A stretch of DNA of 64,000 nucleotides from Pagrus major (GCF_040436345.1 NC_133234.1:10726446-10790445); one strand, 5' to 3'; shown: positions 24,836 through 36,909, counted from the stretch's first letter. The notes: generated from the sequence alone by a model not told the origin. A program made the numbers and translations.

Positions 24836-25289
24836 AGTACTACTATTTCTTTTACCATATATAGATTGTATAAATACGATGTCAGTATTATTTTGGGGGC
24901 TTTTATTGGGCATTTTAAGTAAAGGAAAAGAGAGGAAAGAGAGAAGGGGAAAGTGAGCCAGGGATGCAGATTTTCTGTTGTTAACCCCTAGGCCACCAGA
25001 GCACCCCTATAATTACTATCCTCTGCAGAGATATTGATAATCTGTTAACTGTTTAAATTGCCCCAGGACTTCTCTCTTTGATTTTAATGTAACAGAGACA
25101 CCAAGAGGTGATACTTGTTATCAGAATACATTATATTAAACGTATTGTAGAGGAATTTAATGGCATCTTTTTTGTATGTATTTACATGTCCCTACTGTAT
25201 CACTGTATATGTAGCACCATTTTTCAGTGGCAGAACATTAAAGGAATGAACACATTAATACATCAATAATACAACATTATTTCAAAATG

Positions 25290-26045
25290 GGACTTTCTGC
25301 ATTGAGTTCTTTTCCGTTTGGTACTTAAAGAAAAGATTTTGATGCTCATACTTGTGTTGTACTTTTACTTAAAGGTGCAATGTGTAAGAACTGGCCACCT
25401 CTTGATTTCATACGCCAAACAAACAGAGGGCAACATATAACCGCGAATCACCGTTAGCTCAGTTAGCCTTGCAGCTAGCGGTCCGGACTTGAAGCTCAGA
25501 GTTGTATTCCAAGAAAGGACGAGCTGGGGCTAGCTGTTTAGCATGCTAACATCAGTAGATACTGTATCTCTGCAACATAATATATAGCGTCAAATTTCTT
25601 TCTTCCTCACATTCTGTTGATAAGTTTAGTTAATTTTTGAAAATTTAAACTAAAATTCTAACATTATGATGTCGATACATTGTGTTGAAATATGTACTGA
25701 AGTTAGCATGCTAACCAGTTAGCCCCATCCCAGTCCAAAGCTATTGCACAATCAGTATAAGCACTAACATCCCCCTGGTCCCCAAGCTCCCGGTCTGAAC
25801 TGCTAGCTGCATGACTAACTGAGCTAACTAGCTAAGGGCAGCTACAGTTAGCTGCAGTTAGCGGTTACTATGTTGCCCCCTGTTTGTTTTGAGTATGAAT
25901 TTGATTGGTGGCCAGTTCTTACATATTGCATCTTTAAATAACATTTTGAATGCAGGATTTTTACTTTTACACAGAGTATTTCTACTCTGTGGTATTGTTA
26001 TTTTTACTTAAGTAAAAGATCTGAGTTCTTCTTCCGCCACTGCCA
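25290..26045. repeat. Older repeat split by a TTAA element
   Basis: The left part (about 25290-25372) and right part (25938-26045, with TAACATTTTGAATGCAGG and ACTTAAGTAAAAGATCTGAG) form one common teleost repeat when the intervening 561-bp element and one TTAA are removed. A second copy of a related repeat lies at 38655-38870. Confidence 0.65.
25373..25933. mobile_element. Foldback TTAA-flanked element, piggyBac-like nonautonomous
   Basis: TTAA flanks both sides, at 25369-25372 and 25934-25937. The ends are long inverted repeats: AGGTGCAATGTGTAAGAACT and GGCCACC on the left match GGTGGCCAGTTCTTACATAT and TGCATCT on the right. Inversion continues inward through the ATACGCCAAACAAACAGAGG / CCCTGTTTGTTTTGAGTAT arms. 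The interior is rich in TTAGC/GCTAA motifs and has no transposase frame. TTAA duplication is the piggyBac hallmark; that class assignment is inference. Homologous copies lie at 26094-26439 and 36574-36909. Confidence 0.8.
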
Positions 26046-26093
26046 TTATTAAGCTCGAAACCTATAACTGGGTCTTTGTCATATGGTAGTTAA

Positions 26094-26439
26094 AGGTGTA
26101 TGATGTAAGAATTTTAGCTTAAAGAATTCAAAAATGAACTAAAAGGATCAACAGGAAGGTGAGGAAATATCAGTTTTGACATTGTGCTAAAGATATCCAT
26201 GTATTGTGTTGTAGGGATATCTACTGAAGTTAGCATGCTAACCAGCTAGCCCCAACACATCCTTTCTCGTAATACCACTCCAAGCTCCCAGTCCACATCA
26301 CTACCTGCATGGCTAACAGAGCTCACTAGCTAATGGCAGCAACAGTTAGCAGCCTGTAGCGGTTATTTTGGTATTATGCTGCCCGCTGGTTGTTTGCAGT
26401 ATGAATTTGAGACGTGGCCAATTCTTACATATTGCACCT
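26094..26439. mobile_element. Second copy of the TTAA-flanked element
   Basis: TTAA lies at 26090-26093 and 26440-26443. The right ~200 bp aligns with the 25373-25933 copy, sharing GAAGTTAGCATGCTAACCAG, AGCTAATGGCAGC/AGCTAAGGGCAGC and TTCTTACATATTGCACCT. The left arm is shorter and diverged. It lies only 160 bp from the first copy. Confidence 0.75.
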
Positions 26440-26982
26440 TTAATTGAATTTGCATTACCTGAACATTGTACATATTGTTATGCATTACTGTTATTTGTCT
26501 AGTTTACGTCTGCAGAGCTCTTAGTGGGTTTTGGCTGCAACTGATTTCAAAACTTGGGTCAAAGGGGTCAAATGGTGACCCTCTGGTGTAAGAAATACTT
26601 TCCTGAACCGTTACCACAGGTGAAGTGTTTATAAAATGAGAACTGACAAATTCAAACAGATATCTGGCAGATTTCTGAGTTATATTTTTGATTTGAATGT
26701 CAAGCCCTTTACTTTATTAAATTGCCTATTTTCCATTTTCTTTCTGGGATAAAAACCCTCCAGTCAGCCACTTCTGTTTTCTGTTTTCCTAGCAGGGACG
26801 CCCTTCTCACCGTCGAAATATAAACATGCCATTGATTGACATGCTGTGTTGATTTTCTCATTACTGACAAACACACACACTTGAAGCCATTTAAAAATAA
26901 TAGCATATTCCTGCCTTAAAGTGCACACCGGCTGTACCTGCAGCGGCTCTGTACGTAAAATGGCAAAGGTGAGAGATGTGTA

Positions 26983-26988
<6 letters not shown>

Positions 26989-27022
<34 letters not shown>
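26989..27022 (+). repeat. (TG)n microsatellite
   Basis: A pure TG tract of about 17 units in intergenic DNA. Confidence 0.95.
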
Positions 27023-27029
<7 letters not shown>

Positions 27030-29129
27030 CAAAGCCCTGAGGCTATTTCACTGATCTTCTTTAGCTGGTAGCTCATACTGATATCAGTGTCTTTCCACTG
27101 CAGATCATTCACGCTCGGCTCAAGGAAACAAGGTATTACACTCATACACTGAAGAGAAATGCTCTCGTAAGAAGAAAACAACACACTTCTATTTATCTCC
27201 ATCCCCACTGTCCTCACCACAGCCTCGGTGAAATCCAAGCACTCAAGACTAAATGACCTATTTGTGTTTATGATTTACTTTATATTAACGTTGCAGATCA
27301 ACGCTTTCCCAATCTCCTCCACCTGCGATCCCGCTGTTTCCTGCCCCTGAGCTGCTCATTTTACCTGGCAGCGCACACATAATGAAGTCCCAAACAAACC
27401 TCCACTCTCCTATAAAATGAGAAATATGACTGTGCGGGTAATTATAAACAACTGGCTCGAGATGTTAGGAAGGATTAACCAGGAATGAAACAAATATTTA
27501 ATAGAGGCCATTCACTGGGACACGGTGCCAGCAGCTACAGCTTCAACACAATATGTGCATTGACTTTTCGGGCCTGACTGCTGCTTTGCTTTCTCTTAAG
27601 CTGCCTCAGAAGACCCCCGTTGCCTCGGAGCACTTTATGCTAAGTTAATTTACCCAAATATATCCGTGGCATCATGGCGGCGACGGCGGCCCCCGCTATT
27701 CAACATCAACAACTTTGTTAATGGAAACTTGCTGATCCATAAACGTTCGCGCCGCCGCAGACGTTTGCTGGGGGGCAGTTCACGTATGAATGTTAAAAAC
27801 CCACAGATCGATGAGGGGCATTTGCAAAGGAGGCATAAGGTGTGTTTAATTATAACTGCGTCACCGGGTGTGTGTGTGTTTGTTGGGGGAGGTGCTGCTG
27901 TTAAGGCTGAGGCAGGGGCCCCTGTATTTAAATAGGGTCACATCTCGGCCTCACCTTGCAAGTGTTATGCTATATTAAATGCCACTCATGTTAAGTGTGT
28001 TGAAACCCTCCTCTGATGTAGTCAAGACATAATATAAAGGTTAAATTGAAAAATGTCCCTTCAACGATACATGATTGATCTCCCGTGTACAGGCAGGAAA
28101 TGTTGGCCAGACCTCTGTTTCGTCGGGCCTCTTTTAAGTGTGCGGATACGATAATGTTATAATCAGGAGCGACTGGATTAGAATTTAAGTGTCAGTCAAT
28201 CAGGATTTCAAAAGGTCAATGGGAAAATTAGCAAAATGTGGGCAGGAGGTGGGTGTGAAACAACAGGGCTTAGTCACCATTTTCCAATGAAGAAAATCAC
28301 AGGTGACGCTGATATTACTAATAACATTAATGATGGTTCTGATGTGTTCAAGTGTCCCAGTGACTCATGACAGTGTCAGCTTGTCCCAAACCCATACTAG
28401 GCTACTTACTGATTCTAAGTAATTAGTGTATTTAATGTGTTCACAATGAAAAGTGACCAAATGGAACAGAGGTGCCCAGACTTTCTCCCTCGGAGGTTAA
28501 AAAATGTAATTCATTGGTGGACCACGGGCCTGATTGTATTGTACGGTATTGTTAAGATGGATCCTAAGTTCCCTTAATTGACCAACTTCCTGTACAAAGT
28601 GTCACTCTGCTCACCATGGTCAGATTATGAAAAATAAATAATAATTTGAGATCCTACAGAGCAATTTTACCTCACCCCAAAGTAAAACAGCCTCATTTAT
28701 TAAAACAAGCTTTTTTCCTTCTTTTTTTTTCTTGCGAGAAACATCTGGCAGGCCAAAGTGAACCTCGTGCTGGGCCCACTCTCGTCCCTCTTTGGACTCG
28801 GACTGAACAATACGCACGCCAAACACAACTGAGTTTTGATTGTGCTGTTGATCCGTGTTGAGGAGTAACTAGCATGCGACGCCTACTTAATTAAATGAAA
28901 AAATATATAACACTGTAATCTGTTACTTGTACTGAGGAAATGATGTCATCGAATTACAGCTACTAATCAAAATGTTGGTGATCACATCTGAAGATATTCT
29001 GTATATTCTGTGAAAAAGCTTATATACAAAATAAAACATTTAATTCTATTGCTTCTGAATCTTTTTGTCCATCAAGACTACAATCCACATTTAGACAGAC
29101 TGCTTTCATGGGGCAGCGTGCACTCACAT

Positions 29130-29500
29130 TTTGCACTTTGCAGCTTTGGAGAAGAAATTCAAACTCAGAATTTTAATATTCACAATATTAATGAGGTAAT
29201 AATACAAACTCATATATATTTATTTTTTCAATAACTGAGTAAACAAGCTGTTATCAGAGGAAAATAAGGTCCCCAGAACACTGTTTGAAGCTTGAAAGGT
29301 GGCAGGGTCCGCCACATATAAACAAAGTAAAACAGTATGAAATTGTGTTGTTCTTTAAGGTCAGTTTGTTTATTCAGTTTATTCAGTCATGAAAACAAAG
29401 AGAGTTTGTTCGTTTAGTTTGTTTATGCATAAGAAAAATCAGTCAGTGAAGATCTTTCTCTTCTGATTCAAATATCTTCCCCAAAATACGTAGTGCACCT
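29130..29500 (-). mobile_element. Dispersed element, second TTAA family, inverted copy
   Basis: Read on the minus strand it matches 58547-58875: AGGTGCACTA start, TTTATGC..AAACAAACTAAA, GGCGGACCCTGCCACCTTTC, AACAGTGTTCTGGGGACCT and AACAGCTTGTTTA...CTCAGTTAT blocks. TTAA follows at 29501-29504. The left limit is approximate. Confidence 0.7.
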
Positions 29501-30810
29501 TTAAACCATTCGTCAGAAAAGTCATCAGATGTAATAAGTTATATTACTTTGATGAAGTAATTAAATAGATACATTACTTATCATATTCTTAATAGACTAA
29601 CCTGTTATATTTCAAAAGCAACTTCCAACACAGCTGCTGAAGAACCCTTTCCTCCCACAATGCAAATAAATTGTCAATTAAATTTTAAAGATTTTAGGAA
29701 ACAAAAAAGTATTTTTCCCACAAAAGTTTGGTGCTATTCTTCACCATCATGTATACAGTAACAGGAAATGATGCAACACGTGTGCCGTGCAGAGTGTCAG
29801 TTTGACTCAGCATAGAGGCAGCAAAATGTTTCACCAAAATTCGGCCACTCATTTTGTTTTTCTGGTGTGCTCCTCGAGCCGTATCCCCACCAGCCACTGA
29901 CTGTTTTATTTTTTCCAGCCGTGAGCAGCTCCTCCATGTCCTCTGTGTGCAGAATTGTGAGAGAATGGAGGAAACTGACGGACTTTGAAAACTTTCTTTT
30001 AACTGAAAATAGAAGGATGTCCAACCAAACAAGGCAGATGATTAGCTCTTTTTGTGTTGGCATTGTTTCCCATTTTCAGAAACTCAGAATTGTGTTTTCC
30101 TCATTGTTACTTTATTTGGACGTCGGAGCTTCGCTGTTCAGAATAATGTATGTACAGAGTTTGACGCAAAAGCTTAATTGTATTCATGAGGAGGAAGATA
30201 GTGAGATCTAATTTTTTTTTAAGTAAAACCACATCAGGCCATTTTTTAAATGTCTTGATTGAAATACGTCTTAGAAACTCAAGGTTTTCACCAGCTGAAC
30301 TCCTTGTCAGAGACAGCTGTCATGACATTGAGAAATGGCATTTTCCAAATCTGCCGTTATTCAGAAATAAATCCAACAGGAGTCACGTTAAGGTTAGACA
30401 GACTGTATTTTCCGGCGTAAAGAATGACAGAGCACGATATTCTGAACACATTCTTCTTTTTTTTGAAGAAAATTCCTCTCAACTTGTGTTCTGAAGATAG
30501 TTTGTCTCACCTCACCACCCCTGTGCTCACAGCTGCTGTGTATATACATATAGAGAATACTGTAAACTAGTCTATGTCGGCACTGGACACACAGGATAAT
30601 GACAATATGAATTATTTGCTGCGTTCTTCACATTTAGATGCTTTTTTTTAAGTTTGAAGAGAACCCATCATATAATACTGTACCTCTGTACTTTGCTCCT
30701 CATTTACATTTTCAAGTCAGTAAAATTCCTCTTCTGTCCTCGGATGTCCTCACAGTACTTCCCAGTTTTGGACACAGCCAACAATGAAGGAATAAGTCCA
30801 GTCTCTCCTC

Positions 30811-32200
30811 TCACAGAGTCCAGAAGTGCAGGTTCAGATGTTGGGGCTCCACAACATGTATGGGCGGCCCCGTGGGGCCTATATGAACGGGGCCGTGGGA
30901 GGATCTGAACCCAGGCAGGGGTGGATCCGGAGTGGATAGGATGTAGTCAATGCTAAACTTGATCTCTGACTCTGGTTTCCCCTGCTGCCCGGGGTTTGGG
31001 ATGAGGTGGTTCTGCTGGGGGCCCGGCCTCGGCCTGTCGGGGTTCAAAGGGCAGAGGGTGGAGTCGGGTTCAGGGCGGCGAGCCGCGGGCACGTGCTGGT
31101 TGCTGTGGCTCTCCAGAGGGTGGAAAGGGGTTTCTCCTGAATCACGGAAGCCGATTTTCATGTTCCTCCTGCGACGGCGCCGCCGAAAGTTGCCGTTTTC
31201 AAACAGGTCAAGCATGGATTCACAGCCGGTGGCAAAAGTCCAGTAGTTTCCCTTTCCCTTCTCATTGCCCTCTGTCCGAGGAACCTGTGGGGAATATCAC
31301 AAATAATAATGATTTTAAAAAGTATTACACATGCAGAAACTACTGAGGAAAGGAAAAAAGATCTCTAAACTACAACTATTTCTACTTCTCTACTACAAAG
31401 AAGATAAAAAGCACCATGACAAAAAAACAATGAAGAAAAAAAAAGTGTACAAATTAAATGATGTAATAAGTGTTGTATTGTACCTTGATGAAGCAGCTGT
31501 TGAGGGACAGGTTGTGTCTGATGGAGTTCTGCCAGGCTCTCTGGTTGGAGCGGTAGTAAGGGAATCTCTTCATGATGAACTCGTAGATGCCCGACAGAGT
31601 GACCCGCTGCTCGGGGCTCTGCTGGATGGCCATGGCTATCAGAGCTATGTAGCTGACACACAGACACACACACACACACACAATCAAGAAACACAATGTG
31701 ACAAGTTAGAATAGGACAACACATGATAAAGACTCTTAACCCTTGTTGACCTTCTCTTATTTTCCCTCTGTATGTGTGAAGCAAATCTACCAACTGCCTT
31801 CCTTGAAAATGTTTATCTTTTCTTCTGACCTCAATAATTAAAACCAACCCGAATTAATATATTCATTGTCTATGAATCTGTCGATCATTTTCTTGATTAA
31901 TCGACTAGGTGTTTGGTCTTTAAAATGTCAGAAAATTATGAGAAATGTGCCCCAAAGCCCGAGATGACATCTCATCAAAAATATTAAGCTTACCGTCATA
32001 GAGGAGTGAAGAAACCGGAAAATATTCACATATAAGAAGCTAAAATCAGAGAATGTTTACTTTTTTATTTTGAAAAATGTGTTTGTTGCAGATCTAATAT
32101 ACAGAAAAATAATGAAGTGGTGATTCTTTCCATTGCAATAACAAATTAGACTAAAGAATTTGATGAAGGTGAGACAATAATATATTTTATGTTGTATATA

Positions 32201-32240
<40 letters not shown>

Positions 32241-33263
32241 AGTTTTTTAAAAGACAGAGACAAAAATGAAATGTACAGTTTGATATCTTAAATAGTGATG
32301 TTACTGTGCATCAGACCTCTTATGAATAAACTCTTATAAATCCTCTAATAACAGAAATCTAGATGGACTTATTTGTGGTACACAAGAGTTACTGTCAATG
32401 CCAAATTACAGATATAGAACATATTAAAATGTATTTGATTTTTTACAGCTGTGGTCTCTGAGAACCCAACGAGAAGTACGGCGTCATTATTTGGAGCCGA
32501 CCTTCATCATCAGTTTAACATCATGTTTATGAGCAATTCTCATAATATTTCAACTTTGTGCAGTGTCAAGATGATTGAGCAATGTTAGGTTTGTTTATTG
32601 AGGTTTTATGGGGCTCTTTCAAAACATCGTGGTTAACTTAGTGAGGAGGGAATGGCAGGTTTTGGATATCATTTTTAATTTCACAATTCACCTTTTATGT
32701 TACTTCATATTTGGGACAAAAATGTATGAAATAACATTCTTAAAAAAAAAAAATCTCCAACATATGATGCAAACAAATTGTGCCTAGTCAACCATACTAT
32801 ATTTTATAAATATGACTCTTAAAGGGAAGTTGATTTTTGATTACTTTTATATGCTAAAAACTATGATACACTTTGTGTATGCTGGTAAAACTGAACAAGG
32901 TTTCAAAGATAAAGCTTTTTGTTTTGCTTTGCCCAAATCATACGGAAAACAAAGGTCATTTTACACTTTTTTAAGGAAAACTAAAAATGAGGAAATACTG
33001 CATCAGCATTCTCACTATTGTGTCTTTCTAATTCCTTTGTATCAAGTTACAAAATCTACAAAATACTGGTTAACAACATCGTGTTAAACAGCTTCCTCAA
33101 AGTTTATAAAATAAAGAGAAAAAAAAGAAATATTAAAAACTGAAAATCTACCATACCTGTACGCAGGTCGACACATTTTCTTCTCTTCATCCGTGCTGGA
33201 GGAAGGGTATCCGTCTCCATCGTAGTTGAAACAGTTGAAGGGGTAGTTGGAGTTATCAAACAT
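30811..33263 (-). CDS. foxl3: Forkhead transcription factor Foxl3 (Foxl2-like)
   Basis: Three exons on the minus strand, 33157-33263, 31484-31652 and 30811-31284, give 249 aa. The start [20 protein letters not shown] and the forkhead domain (about 31-125) with [49 protein letters not shown] and [20 protein letters not shown] identify the FOXL3 branch; FOXL2 is a single-exon gene in vertebrates. The wing ends in a seven-Arg run (126-132), a likely nuclear signal. FSIDYIL at 202-208 resembles an eh1 motif for Groucho/TLE binding. Known role: in medaka, foxl3 acts in germ cells to suppress spermatogenesis. Introns cut the forkhead domain after codon 35 (phase 2) and after Lys92. An in-frame ATG at 33408-33410 would add 49 residues, but the conserved start is at 33263. 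The neighbour fam20c lies upstream on the same strand, as at human 7p22.3. Confidence 0.92.
31850..32100. repeat. Interspersed repeat related to 13785-14135
   Basis: The block TTGATTAATCGACTAGGTG, then TTTAAAATGTCAGAAAA and GAAACCGGAAAATATTCACA match a widespread teleost repeat. It lies in foxl3 intron 1. Confidence 0.6.
32196..32238 (+). repeat. (TA)n microsatellite
   Basis: A TA dinucleotide tract of about 20 units, slightly interrupted at its left end, in foxl3 intron 1. Confidence 0.92.
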
Positions 33264-35700
33264 ATCTACAGCTCGGTGTGTGATCCACAGTGTGACTCTC
33301 CTGGCCAAAGCCCAGCAGCAACCCCCTGTCCTGCTGCTCTGCTCTGCCACCATGCTCTGCTCGGCCAGCTGACACTCACTCTGAGCTCTGCTGATGACGG
33401 CTGCCTCCATGCAGCCCCCCTCTCCTCTGCCCCTCCTCGTCCTCGTCCCAGCTGCAGGTCTCCAGACTCAGGACCACCTCTCTGAGCTCTGTCGGCTCTT
33501 GTAGCTCTTGTGTTTACGGCGTTTAACTGTTTGTCTCAACTACACGTCTCAGATTTGCAAATCGAGATTTCATATTTATTTTGTCACCAGCACTGCACAT
33601 TTTTTAGGTTATTCAAGGTGGCCTACTGTATCACATCTTTCAGATTTACCTCTTTTGGTGTATTTCAAACTTTAATACACTTTAAACCCGTACCTCATTT
33701 AAGTCTCACGCACATATAATGAAATATAGCCTTCAAAAAGGTTTGTAATAAAAGAAGTCAGAAAAAAAGTGTTTATTTTAGTATTGAAGATGCTCCAGCT
33801 GTGTGCTTTCTGACAATGCTCTATTGTTTTGTATTTATAGTCCATGTTTTTGCAGTTAAAACTTAATTCTGTGAAGTTAAAACCACTCCGACAGCTGTTA
33901 CATTCAGTGGAGTAGAAGGATGTTTCCTCTCAGAAATGTCGAGTAAATGTTGAGCAAGTGGGCTTCGGGCTTCAGTTCCCCCCAAATTGCTCTCAGCTAT
34001 GTGCCTGTTAGGGCTAAGCAGGACACTCTGTTCCTTTTTATATTTGTATTTACAAGATCTGATGGCCCTTGTTGAGCAATAATTGGAGGTTATTTTTGGT
34101 CAGTTTACAGGTCCCGGTCCAAACTCTTTAACAGAGTAATGCACCAGTTTAACCTTAAACTCCATTAAAGGCAAAAATATAAAAAAATATTGAAATAAAT
34201 GCAGCAGAACCAGAGATATCAGCTTTTTCAATCCATGCATTCTTCCTCCTTGTCCTCCTCCTTGAGCCTACATTACCCACAAAGCAACCTGACCGCACTC
34301 TGCTCTCAAATTTAGGAGCAGTTTGTTTGAGTGTAACCCAAACCAGTCAGGAACTGTTTATTAAGTCTTCATGAGCTGGATGAGTCAACAGAGTTTCTAT
34401 TCAGTGTTGTTTCTGCCATCAATCCAAAGATGTACTTTATTCATTTAAACTTGATTTCTTTTTAGTTTGGAGAGGGTTGGATTGAGGTTTAAAGTTTCAT
34501 ATGTATTCTGATTATTATCTACCCAAGGTATTCCTCTTGTGTTTGGTTCATTTTGTAAAAAAAAAACGTTTTATGAAATCTGAAATATGTTTCTTTAGGT
34601 TCAACTCAGTGCTTGTGCTCTGGTTAGGTTGGGACATTTAGGATATCTGTGGGAACAGAATCAGCACATTTATGTTATACCTCTGATGTAGACAAACACC
34701 TCTGTGAAAAACTGAACTTTAGATATTATGTTACGAGGGTAACATCATCGAGGGTGGTTAGACCATAAAAACATAGTGACACCTTGACCTGCACGCACGT
34801 CTTTGTCTTTGCTCAGATCAACCAATCGATTATTGGAAAACTCGACATGTCTACTCATTCTGCTTTAGTGAGTACCTCAGAAAGTCCTGCAACAGTGAAA
34901 CCACTGAAGACGAGAACTGTCTTCACTGCCGATGCTATTTGTTCAGTGTCCTGACATGAAGATCAGGTCAAAGAAACCTGGTAAGATTTTCTTACTTGAC
35001 ATGGATAGACTTTTTCAGCACTGTGCCTCTCTAGTCCAGCCTAATATTTGCTGTTATTTATTCATAAATTATCTGAAGTTTTAAAAATCATAGTGAATCA
35101 TTAGATAGCAGTTGGATTTTCACACAGGATTACTTTAATGCATCATTCATAATTTCCTGTATCCGGTAAAACACATTGAGAAATACAGTGCCTCTGATAT
35201 GTTTTCATAAAAACATAAATATTTAGAGATCATTGTGTAATGTAACAAGGTTTCTGTTTTCTCTCTGCATGCTAAAACACATTAATTCTGCTGTCAGTGT
35301 TGCTAATCATTTAATCAAAATTGAAAACGATGATGTCTGCATTGTGACATAGCAACCCCGGCATGTGTGTAAGGCGTGATTTAAAGTTATGACCCAAACC
35401 TCACCAAGTTACAACAACGTAATATAATCCAAACAAAAAAGATCCAGAAAACAGATGTGGCTGCATGTCTTTGGTAATACAGTGATTATCTTTACAAATA
35501 GACCCACAACTTGTAATACTGTTGCCCAAACTTCCAGCAGGATTCTGGGTGGTCCGCAGAACCTTCTAGACCGCCTTCATGTTTTATTTTGCTTCTTTTT
35601 ATAGCCTAATCTCTCTAACTGTACCTAAAACAGCTCACTCCAAACCAACAAACAATCCTTTGCATCTTTGTTTTCTTTTTCTCTCCGCTAACTCTTTGGG

Positions 35701-35728
35701 GTGTGTGTGTGTGTGTGTGTGTGTGTGT
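35701..35728 (+). repeat. (GT)n microsatellite
   Basis: A pure GT tract of 14 units. Confidence 0.95.
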
Positions 35729-36573
35729 CCACTCTGGCAGACGTTTAGTCAACAACGGGAAGTTTTCTAGATGCTATCTATAATGCTCTCTAATGGCCAT
35801 AAATTGTTTCCGCGTCTATAGAACAGGGGGATGTGTATTTTGAAGGGCTCTTAACGGGGCAATTGGAGGTCTCCCGTGAGGCGACAGAGGCCGGGAAAAC
35901 AGCCTGAGGTCCGACCAGCCTCTGTGTGTGGCCCCGCTGCTGCAGGAGAGGCCTGTCGGAGGTGCATCGGTCCACCCAGAGACATTAAAGCAGCTCTCTC
36001 TTTATTCCTGATTGGCTAATGGAGCAGCTAAAAGGTCAACGCTGTACTCAATTAAAGGTGAAGGCCCAGATTTTTTAAGTGGATGCATAAAAAGCTTCAG
36101 TGCCTCTCGAAGCATGAAAGAAAATCGCTGCAATTCGTTTGTCTTCTCTTTACATTAGAAATTGTGGTGTAGACGTGCAGTACAGGTAAAATCAATGATG
36201 GTGGGTGTAACCATGCAGAGCCACAGCTACCAGTGAGGACACCGAGGTCGTGCGCTCCGTTTATTTTAAAGGTTTTAAGGGGAGTTTAATTCCTACAGTT
36301 AAAAACTCAACATAATAAAAGTATTTTTCAAGTTTGTAAAATGTCCATTTCTTTGCAAACGTCACCATGTGTTCTGTTTTGTCTTTACATTTTGAAATCC
36401 CCTTATCCCTACCTTGATCAAATTTTTGGTGCCAGCTAAGCTAAACCAACATGCCTCACATAGTTATGTTATGATTAATTAATGCATATCTCATCATGAT
36501 TTAATGCATGAATTCATGCAGGGTGTATCATGAATTGCTGATGCTCATCATTAATAAATCAGTTCACACTTAC

Positions 36574-36909
36574 AGGTGCAACATGTAAGAAATGGCCACC
36601 TGTCTGAGGTCGCTCCAAACAAAAAGAGGGCGGCATATCATCTGCTACAGTAAGTGCTGCAGCTGCCGTTAGCTTGTTAGCTCAGTTAGCCGTGCAGCTC
36701 AAGGTCAAGATTGGGAATATGGTATCACGAGGTCGGCGGGACCAGGGCCAGTCGTTTGTTTCCTTGGAATTCCTTGCATTGTATTTGTTAGCATTACCGA
36801 GCAAAATGGCGCTCTGGCTGTCATACTTACATTTGTTTTTCTAAACACTGAAGCAAAACAGGCTATTAATATAACTAAACTTCTTACAAAAAAGTTACAT
36901 AGTGCACCT
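36574..36909. mobile_element. Third copy of the first TTAA family
   Basis: The left end AGGTGCAACATGTAAGAAAT with GGCCACC and the right end GTTACATAGTGCACCT are inverted. The right flank is TTAA at 36910-36913, while the left flank has decayed to TTAC. The interior carries GCTCAGTTAGCCGTGCAGCT, as in the 25373 copy. Confidence 0.7.

Larger units (their letters stand above)
23126..30810. other. Intergenic region between tom1l2 and foxl3
   Basis: No coding exon with splice sites or recognisable protein similarity was found in this stretch. It holds several mobile elements (24393-24835, 25373-25933, 26094-26439, 29130-29500), an older repeat at 25290-26045 and a (TG)n tract at 26989-27022. The segment 27290-27940 is repeat-free and of higher complexity than its surroundings, so it is a candidate for conserved noncoding sequence. 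Its short Arg-rich reading frame at 27666-27935 resembles nothing I know. The distal part probably includes the foxl3 3' UTR. Confidence 0.5.

Noticed and set aside
27666-27935. Arg-rich 89-residue plus-strand frame
   Set aside because: Starts from a CGGCGACGGCGG-rich patch, has no splice context and resembles no protein I know.
31365-31847. 160-residue minus-strand frame within foxl3
   Set aside because: Wrong frame over foxl3 exon 2; the part with Val-Cys repeats is a translated CA microsatellite.
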